Shown: one piece after another, positions 59,023 through 64,000 of the stretch
Layout: each line of letters starts with the position of its first letter
Position numbering within the stretch: position 1 is the first letter of the stretch
Source of the DNA: Pseudomonadota bacterium
GTDB lineage: Bacteria; Pseudomonadota; Alphaproteobacteria; Acetobacterales; Acetobacteraceae
Direction: 5' to 3'
Assembly: GCA_021798915.1 (NCBI GenBank)
Contig: JAJZBM010000005.1
Coordinates: 82,859 to 146,858 of the forward strand
DNA: 64,000 nucleotides
Position numbers and translations under genes: made by a program
Notes under the pieces: generated by a model
Database searches by the model: none
The model's input: only the letters and a program-made list of their open reading frames with translations
What the model was told of the DNA's origin: nothing

Positions 59023-61024
59023 GACCGTCTTCTCCAGGGGGGAAGGCCGCGTCGGGCGAAAACGCGGCGAGCCGCGCCGGCAGCGCCGCTTCGTGGCGCC
59101 CGTCATGCGCCGGCTGGGCGCGGGGTGGCGCCGGGAGGGCGGGGGTCGCGGCGGCGGGCAGCGCCGGCGGCGCGATCGTTGCCATCGGCGGGTGCGCGGC
59201 CGGGGCGCCGGTGCGTGCCGGCTGGAGCGGGATCGCGAGCCCGGCCTCGATCGCGGCCGCGTTCTCGATCTGCGGGAACAGGCCGAGCATCGGCCCGATG
59301 CGCGCGATCACCCGCCCGGCGGCCGGCGCGCTCACCTGCCCCGCGGTCGAGAAGAACCCGGTTTCGGCGTTGCCGCGCGGCTCGTCGAGCATCATGTAGA
59401 CCGCATAGCGCGGCGCGTTCATCGGAAAGACGCTGACGAAGGCGGAGACGTTGGTGTGCTTGCGATAGCCGTGCGCGCCGACCTTCTCCGCCGTCCCGGT
59501 CTTGCCGCCGACGAAATAGCCGGCAATGTCGGCCTTCTTGCCATAGCCCTCGGTGACCACGAGACGCATCAGCCGGCGCATCACTGCGGACGTGCTTTCT
59601 TGCATCACCTGCACCCCCTCGGGTGCTGCGTCCTCGGGCAGAGCGAGGATGGTCGGGTGCAGAACGCGGCCGCCATTGGCGATCGCCGCCGTCCCGCGCA
59701 CGACATGGAGCGGCGAGACCGCGATGCCATGGCCGAAGCCGATGGTCATCGTCGCCACCTCGTGCCAATTGCTCGCGGATGGCACCAGCGGCCGCCCGGC
59801 CTCGGGCAATTCGATGTCGATGCGCGTAAAAAACCCCATCGCGCGGAGCCAGGCACGCTGCCGCTCCGTCCCCACCGCGAGCGCGATATGCGCGGCGCCG
59901 AGATTGGAGGAATAGGCGAGTACCTCGGGAAGATAGAGCCAGCGATGCTTGCCCTCGAAATCGGTGATGGTGAAGCGCCCGATATGGATCGGCTGGGAGG
60001 CGTCGAACTGATCCCAGAGATGCGCCGCGCCGGAATCGAGCGCCATCGCCGCGGTTTGCAGCTTGAACGTGCTGCCGGGCTCGTAGATGCCGGTGATGGC
60101 GCGGTTGAAGCGATCATCGGGGGCGGCCGTGCCAAAAGCGTTGGCGTCGTAATCGGGGAGGCTCACCATCGCCAGCACTTCGCCGGTGCGCACATCCATG
60201 ACGATGCCGCACGCGCCGATCGCCTGGAACTCGGTCATCGCGGCGAGCAATTCCTCGCGCACCACCGCCTGGACCCGGACATCGAGGGAGAGGCGGAGCG
60301 GCGCCGGATCGCTGCGCAGCCGGGCATCGAAAGCGCGCTCGACGCCGGCGACCCCGCGCTCATCGACATCGACCCCGCCCAGCACCTGCGCCGCAACCCG
60401 GCCGAGCGGGTAATGGCGGCGCTCGGAGATCTGAAAATAGAGCCCCGGAATGCCGAGATCGTTGATCGCCAGCTCCTCGCTCGGGGAGAGTTCGCGCGCC
60501 AGATAGACGAAGGCCTTGTTGGCGGACAGGCGCCTCGCGATGGTGTCGCGGTCGAGCCGGGGCACGGCGCGGACCAGTTGGTCGGCGATCTTGGCGGGAT
60601 CGATCACCTCGCGCGGATTGGCATAAAGCTCGGCGATCGGGAGCGAGAGGGCGAGCGTCTGGCCGTTGCGATCGACGATCCCGGCGCGGGCGACCCGCGG
60701 CATGGCGGGATCGGGGGCATCGGGCGAGGATGGCGGCGGCGCGACGATCAGCGGCTTTTCCGGCGGCGGGCGAAGCGGCATGAGCACCGTCGCTAAGGCG
60801 AGCTTGATCGCGACGGCGCCGAACAACGCCGTGAATCCGCCCGCGAAGAGCACCAGCCTCGCATGGGTTTTCTCGATCAGGGCGCGGCGCGCGAGATCGG
60901 GCGCGGTGACGCGCACGTCCTCCATGCGTGGCACGGCGGCGGCGCGCGGCGCGCCATGGGCGCGGGCGGCGGTGTGTGGCGGCGGCGCATCCTTGGGCGG
61001 GGCCGGTTCGCGCGGCGCGCTCAT
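59009..61024 (-). CDS. ftsI: Septal peptidoglycan transpeptidase FtsI (PBP3)
   Basis: Class B penicillin-binding protein of 671 residues. Pro/Ala-rich cytoplasmic N-terminus, one membrane segment (about 56-80), a pedestal dimerisation domain (RAGIVDRNGQTLAL onward), then the transpeptidase: catalytic S318 in EPGSTFK, SSN at 372-374 and KTG at 508-510. A Pro/Ala-rich tail of about 80 residues follows the fold. ATG 61024 overlaps the ftsL stop (ATGA). Confidence 0.95.
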   Translation of the reverse strand: MSAPREPAPPKDAPPPHTAARAHGAPRAAAVPRMEDVRVTAPDLARRALIEKTHARLVLFAGGFTALFGAVAIKLALATVLMPLRPPPEKPLIVAPPPSSPDAPDPAMPRVARAGIVDRNGQTLALSLPIAELYANPREVIDPAKIADQLVRAVPRLDRDTIARRLSANKAFVYLARELSPSEELAINDLGIPGLYFQISERRHYPLGRVAAQVLGGVDVDERGVAGVERAFDARLRSDPAPLRLSLDVRVQAVVREELLAAMTEFQAIGACGIVMDVRTGEVLAMVSLPDYDANAFGTAAPDDRFNRAITGIYEPGSTFKLQTAAMALDSGAAHLWDQFDASQPIHIGRFTITDFEGKHRWLYLPEVLAYSSNLGAAHIALAVGTERQRAWLRAMGFFTRIDIELPEAGRPLVPSASNWHEVATMTIGFGHGIAVSPLHVVRGTAAIANGGRVLHPTILALPEDAAPEGVQVMQESTSAVMRRLMRLVVTEGYGKKADIAGYFVGGKTGTAEKVGAHGYRKHTNVSAFVSVFPMNAPRYAVYMMLDEPRGNAETGFFSTAGQVSAPAAGRVIARIGPMLGLFPQIENAAAIEAGLAIPLQPARTGAPAAHPPMATIAPPALPAAATPALPAPPRAQPAHDGRHEAALPARLAAFSPDAAFPPGEDGLAPR

Positions 61025-61854
61025 GGTCCCTCCGCCCGGCTCGGCGATGGCGGGACCGGCGGCGGCAAGGCGACATGTGGGCCACCGAGCGCCGAACCCG
61101 TCGCCGGAACCACGACCGCCGCGGTTTGCGGGGCGCGTGCCGGACGCGGCGGATCGATGAACAGGCTCGCAACAGACGGGCGCAGCACCGAGACGGCGAC
61201 CGGGCGCGGCGCGATCGCCGGCGGGGTCGGGCGATGCGGCGCGGCATTGGCGGCGACGCGGAGCGCGGGGGCGGCGGCCTCGCCACTCGGCGCGCCCGGC
61301 GGCGGCTTGTGGCTCGGCGCCGGATGGGTCGCGCCCGCGCGCGCAAGTGCGGCCGGGAGCGGCGGCGCCAGTGCTGCGACCGATGGCGGCCTGGTCTCGG
61401 CCACGCCCGAGCCTGATACGCTTGGCGGCGCATCCGGGGACGCGGACGCGGATGCGGATGCGGATGCGGATGCGGATGCGGACGAGGGCGGGGTGGGGGC
61501 AGCGTCTTCCTCATCCTCCCCGTCCGCCACGCCATGCGGTGCCCCGTTCGGTGCGGCGCTGGTGAGCACGATCGCCGGCAGGTGGCGATCGAGTTCGTCG
61601 AGCGGCACGAATTGCGTCGGCGCGAGCGGCTTCAGCGCAAGATAGCGGGCGGCGAGCGCGGCGAGCCGGTCGGGCTGGTTGAGCAGCGCCCATTCGGCGC
61701 GCAACAGCCCCTCCTTGGCGCGCAGCGCCTCGGTCTCGCGCAAGGTCGTCGCGATTTCGCGGTCGAGCAGCAGGGTGCGGTGCTTGACGTGGTAAAGATA
61801 AAGCCCGGCACCGGCAGCGAGCAGCAGGGTGAGCGAGGTCAGGGGGCGGATCAT
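61021..61854 (-). CDS. ftsL: Cell division protein FtsL with extended C-terminus
   Basis: Small bitopic divisome protein, assigned from position and structure: membrane segment [19 protein letters not shown] (about 5-23), then a coiled coil ([59 protein letters not shown]) ending near residue 90 as in FtsL. The protein then continues for about 185 more residues of low-complexity Pro/Ala/Ser sequence, including a (SA)n run, and totals 277 residues against about 110-130 normally. ATG 61854 overlaps the rsmH stop. It lies between rsmH and ftsI as in other dcw clusters. Confidence 0.85.
   Translation of the reverse strand: MIRPLTSLTLLLAAGAGLYLYHVKHRTLLLDREIATTLRETEALRAKEGLLRAEWALLNQPDRLAALAARYLALKPLAPTQFVPLDELDRHLPAIVLTSAAPNGAPHGVADGEDEEDAAPTPPSSASASASASASASASPDAPPSVSGSGVAETRPPSVAALAPPLPAALARAGATHPAPSHKPPPGAPSGEAAAPALRVAANAAPHRPTPPAIAPRPVAVSVLRPSVASLFIDPPRPARAPQTAAVVVPATGSALGGPHVALPPPVPPSPSRAEGP
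61441..61482. repeat. 6-bp microsatellite in ftsL
   Basis: Seven hexamers (two CGCGGA then five TGCGGA) encode a Ser-Ala dipeptide run in the C-terminal extension of FtsL. Slippage in 6-bp steps would change length without breaking the frame. Confidence 0.92.
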
Positions 61855-62798
61855 GGCGTCATGGCCTCCTCGTCGGCGAGCGCCGCGAGCGCGCGGAGCC
61901 GGGCGCTCCGGGCGCGCGGATTGGCGCAGAGTTCGGCGGCATCGGGACGGAGCGCGCGCGGGGTCAGCAGGGTGAACCGGGGTGCAGCGGTCGCCGCCAG
62001 GCGGCGTGGATCATGGCGCGAGGGGCCGCCGGCGCGCCCGCTGGCGGCGCGCATGAAACGCTTGACGATGCGGTCCTCCAGCGAATGGAAGGCGACCACG
62101 ATCAGCCGCCCGCCCGGGGCGAGCAGGCGCGCCGCCGCGTCCAGCCCACGCGCGATTTCGCCAAGCTCGTCATTCACCCGGATGCGGAGCGCCTGGAAGC
62201 TGCGCGTCGCCGGATCGATGCCATCGGCGCTCGCCGGCACATGGGCGCGCACCAGCCCGGCCAGCGCCGCGGTGGTGGTGATCGGCGCGATCGCGCGCGC
62301 GGCGACGATCGCGCGGGCGAGGCGGCGCGCATGCCGCTCCTCGCCGAGATCGGACAGGATGGCCGCGAGTTCGCGCTCGGGGAGGGTGTTGACGAGATCG
62401 GCGGCGGAAAGGCCGGTTTTGGCCATGCGCATGTCGAGCGGACCATCGCCGCGGAAGGAAAACCCGCGCCCGGGATCATCGAGCTGATAGGAAGAGAGGC
62501 CGAGATCCATCACCACGCCATCGAGCCGCGCAACGCCGACCGAGGCGAGCAGCGTCAGCATGTCACCGAAACACCCTTCGAGCAGCGTGAGCCGCCCGGG
62601 AAAACGCTGCGCGAGGGCAGCGCCACGGGCGATCGCGTCGGGGTCGCGGTCGATCGCCCAGAGGGTGCAGGGCGCGGCGGCGAGAATGGCCTCGGCATAG
62701 CCGCCGCCGCCGAAAGTGGCATCGAGATAGCGCCCGCCGGCGCTCGGCGCGAGAAGGGACAACACTTCCGCCCGCATCACCGGGACATGGGCGCTCAT
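61851..62798 (-). CDS. rsmH: 16S rRNA (cytosine-1402-N4) methyltransferase
   Basis: SAM-dependent enzyme of 315 residues that methylates C1402 in the ribosomal P site. Motifs: [75 protein letters not shown] and [20 protein letters not shown] 62798 overlaps the mraZ stop (ATGA). Standard second gene of dcw clusters. Confidence 0.95.
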   Translation of the reverse strand: MSAHVPVMRAEVLSLLAPSAGGRYLDATFGGGGYAEAILAAAPCTLWAIDRDPDAIARGAALAQRFPGRLTLLEGCFGDMLTLLASVGVARLDGVVMDLGLSSYQLDDPGRGFSFRGDGPLDMRMAKTGLSAADLVNTLPERELAAILSDLGEERHARRLARAIVAARAIAPITTTAALAGLVRAHVPASADGIDPATRSFQALRIRVNDELGEIARGLDAAARLLAPGGRLIVVAFHSLEDRIVKRFMRAASGRAGGPSRHDPRRLAATAAPRFTLLTPRALRPDAAELCANPRARSARLRALAALADEEAMTP

Positions 62799-63265
62799 GA
62801 CGCGGCCCGAGGGGCGGCGGCCGGCAGCGTGGTGGCCCGCGCCCGCGCCCGCTCACGCGCCTCATGCCGGCGCCGCGCCGCCGCTTCGGGCTGCCAGATC
62901 TGAAAAATCCGCCCGAGCCCCATGAACACCACCCCTTCGCCGAGCCCGGCATGGGCGACCAGCGCCTCCGGGAGCACGATCCGCCCCTCCTTGTCGGCCT
63001 CGACCGGATAGGCATCGGCGTAGAGCGCGGCGGCGAGATCGTCATGCGCCTCGCTGAACAGGTCGAGGCGGTCCAGCGGGCCGGCGAGGGTGTGGAAAAT
63101 CGTCTCCGGCCAGCCTTCGATGCAGGGATGGGTATGCGCCGGGCGCAGGATCAGCCCACCCCCCTCGCCGTTGAGCGCGCGCAGCGCAGCACGGAACGGC
63201 GCCGGGATGGAGACCCGTCCCTTGGCGTCCAATCTGTTCTGGTGGGTGCCCAGAAAGTGGGTCAT
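62795..63265 (-). CDS. mraZ: Transcriptional regulator MraZ
   Basis: First gene of the dcw cluster. The 156-residue protein contains two SpoVT/AbrB-like swapped-hairpin DNA-binding repeats: [25 protein letters not shown] (about 4-28) and [24 protein letters not shown] (about 86-109). A basic Arg/Ala-rich tail follows. In other bacteria MraZ binds TGGG-type direct repeats before its own gene; such boxes occur at 63370-63413. The ATG at 63265 leaves the conserved [13 protein letters not shown] start. Confidence 0.94.
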   Translation of the reverse strand: MTHFLGTHQNRLDAKGRVSIPAPFRAALRALNGEGGGLILRPAHTHPCIEGWPETIFHTLAGPLDRLDLFSEAHDDLAAALYADAYPVEADKEGRIVLPEALVAHAGLGEGVVFMGLGRIFQIWQPEAAARRRHEARERARARATTLPAAAPRAAS

Positions 63266-63369
63266 CCGGCCAGATGCGCCTCTTCTCGCTCGGTTCAGCG
63301 CCATGCCGGCGCCAGGGTTCATCACGGGCCGGGGCCCATCGGCCAATCAGGCCGCCTGCCGCCCCGTTT

Positions 63370-63413
63370 TGGGAAACAATGGGATACCATGGGAAAACAT
63401 GGGCGTCAAAGGG
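63370..63413 (+). promoter_or_regulatory. MraZ-box array
   Basis: TGGG tetramers start at 63370, 63380, 63390 and 63400, an exact 10-bp period on the plus strand, with a fifth, degenerate AGGG at 63410. Direct repeats of TGGG at one helical turn are the known MraZ operator. They overlap the inferred mraZ promoter, fitting autorepression of the dcw cluster. Confidence 0.8.
63381..63409 (-). promoter_or_regulatory. Inferred promoter of mraZ and the dcw cluster
   Basis: On the minus strand TTGACG (complement of 63404-63409) and TATCCC (complement of 63381-63386) are 17 bp apart. The -35 is near consensus, the -10 weak. Transcription would start near 63374, leaving a leader of about 110 bases. 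The TGGG boxes lie inside it. Confidence 0.5.
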
Positions 63414-63448
63414 AATCCGCCTTTTGACTGCGCCTCGTCTAGGGTTTT

Positions 63449-63462
63449 TTGATATTAATCAA
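63449..63462. promoter_or_regulatory. FNR/FixK-type binding site
   Basis: TTGATATTAATCAA matches the FNR-family consensus TTGAT-N4-ATCAA in all ten fixed positions. Its centre is about 81 bp upstream of the inferred mraZ start site, and about 205 bp before the porin remnant. Which gene it serves, if any, is not decided by the sequence. Confidence 0.6.
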
Positions 63463-63600
63463 ATGTTTACTTTTCCCCCCACGATGCCGGCTCCCACCGC
63501 GCGGGTTTTTTGCCACCGATTTATATTCCTGTTTTGTTCTTTTGTGTTCGTTTGTATCCCGGATCAATATCGCCGCGCCGCCGATGCGTGATGTGCTCGC

Positions 63601-63642
63601 TTGACGGCACCGCGGCCCATATGTAAATGCGACTAACTCGCA
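63601..63642 (+). promoter_or_regulatory. Promoter with Fur-like box before the porin remnant
   Basis: TTGACG (63601-63606) and TAAATG (63624-63629) are 17 bp apart. Overlapping and following the -10 is TGCGACTAACTCGCA (63628-63642), which fits the GC-rich Fur pattern TGCGAnT-n-AnTCGCA, with an additional GCAATT hexamer next to it. The box ends 18 bp before the start codon, so repression by a metal-sensing Fur-family protein is plausible. Confidence 0.45.
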
Positions 63643-63660
63643 ATTGCAAATGGTGCCGCC

Positions 63661-63888
63661 ATGCCGCGCTTCCCGTTCGCTTCTGCCCGGCATGTGCTGT
63701 CGCGTGGCCTATCGCCGCTGGTCGTCGTGTCGGCCCTTGCCGAATGGCTCGCCGGCGCGCCGGTTCTGGCCCAATCCGCGACGGTGTCGGGGTCAGACCC
63801 CGGGAATGGCCCGGTCGCGGCGGCCGATGCCGGGCCGGATTTCTTCACCGGCCTCTTTGCCCCGTCACGCAATTATCTGCTTCCGTAA
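63661..63888 (+). pseudogene. OprB-like carbohydrate porin, 5' remnant
   Basis: A 75-codon frame with a signal peptide (LSPLVVVSALAEWLAGAPVLAQ) followed by SATVSGSDPGNGPVAAADAGPDFFTGLFAPSRNYLL. The PDFFTGLFAPSRNYLL part resembles the start of mature OprB-type porins, where a GDMGGLR-like segment follows. Here a TAA interrupts it; another frame then reads MGGWES, suggesting a frameshift. No further porin homology is seen in the last 110 bp. It is a pseudogene or the left part of a gene cut by an insertion beginning near 63890. Confidence 0.5.
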
Positions 63889-64000
63889 TGGGCGGTTGGG
63901 AGTCAAGTCCCCCGAATGACCATCTCGCCGCCGGTACCATGCTTCCGTCCGTGGTCGGTACGGGGCCGCCACACCATGCTGTCAGATAGACCCCGAGAGC

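Larger units (their letters stand above)
63266..63660. other. Divergent regulatory region between mraZ and the porin remnant
   Basis: This 395-bp stretch has no gene. It holds the inferred mraZ promoter with TGGG boxes (63370-63413), an FNR-type palindrome (63449-63462), an AT-rich pyrimidine-rich tract (63440-63550), and a Fur-like box with a possible promoter before the porin remnant (63601-63642). Confidence 0.75.

Noticed and set aside
57640..60796. Two long plus-strand frames (about 600 and 746 codons) opposite murE and ftsI
   Set aside because: They mirror the codon pattern of the minus-strand cell-wall genes and show only Arg/Ala/Gly-rich low-complexity sequence.
63890..64000. Terminal inverted repeat of a named insertion sequence at the right edge
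   Set aside because: The last 110 bases resemble no IS end that I can name and no transposase frame is visible; more sequence to the right would be required.

Overview
The window is a high-GC, gene-dense chromosomal segment of an alphaproteobacterium. Three features point to this: the layout of the division and cell-wall (dcw) cluster, the ruvCAB-ybgC-tol-pal-tilS-ftsH-folP-glmM string, and the TolB, Pal and FtsZ types. Codon use, a PEP-CTERM protein, and an OprB-like porin remnant fit an Acetobacteraceae-like member of the Rhodospirillales, but this is inference; no rRNA or species marker is present.

Layout. (1) 1-12.8 kb holds mixed housekeeping genes: a Leu/Ile/Val-type binding protein, an Xaa-Pro aminopeptidase, a DUF1127 protein, prmA, a UvrD/PcrA helicase, an SBF-type transporter, metF, mlaA-mlaC, a GNAT acetyltransferase, ettA and a tRNA with a CAU anticodon. 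(2) 12.8-21.2 kb looks accessory. It has a 3'-truncated sugar O-acetyltransferase next to the tRNA, and a five-gene sugar-type ABC transport operon in which one permease is fused to a strictosidine-synthase-like beta-propeller and a second propeller is encoded separately. It ends with a PEP-CTERM surface protein bracketed by a partial duplication of the 3' end of thiD. (3) 21.2-36.8 kb is one long minus-strand run: yebC-ruvC-ruvA-ruvB-ybgC-tolQ-tolR-tolA-tolB-pal-cpoB-tilS-ftsH-folP-glmM-thiD. (4) 37-63.3 kb is the complete dcw cluster on the minus strand, mraZ-rsmH-ftsL-ftsI-murE-murF-mraY-murD-ftsW-murG-murC-murB-ddl-ftsQ-ftsA-ftsZ-lpxC, followed by a TauE-type permease, bamD, recN and ligA. 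(5) 63.3-64 kb holds the regulatory region of mraZ and a broken OprB-like porin gene with candidate FNR-type and Fur-type sites.

Most dcw junctions overlap by 1 to 17 bases (ATGA, GTGA or TGATG), so the cluster looks translationally coupled and driven mainly from a promoter before mraZ. That promoter carries four TGGG boxes at an exact 10-bp period, as expected for MraZ autoregulation. Precursor synthesis (murA-type steps are elsewhere; murB to murG and ddl are here), polymerisation (ftsW, ftsI), the divisome (ftsQ, ftsA, ftsZ, ftsL), lipid A synthesis (lpxC), outer-membrane assembly (bamD) and the Tol-Pal constriction system are all in this one window.

Items most worth following up are the permease/beta-propeller fusion operon, the thiD-tail duplication around the PEP-CTERM gene, a composite hairpin repeat found directly after three unrelated genes, the FNR-like and Fur-like sites next to the mraZ promoter, and several in-frame short tandem repeats confined to envelope and division proteins.
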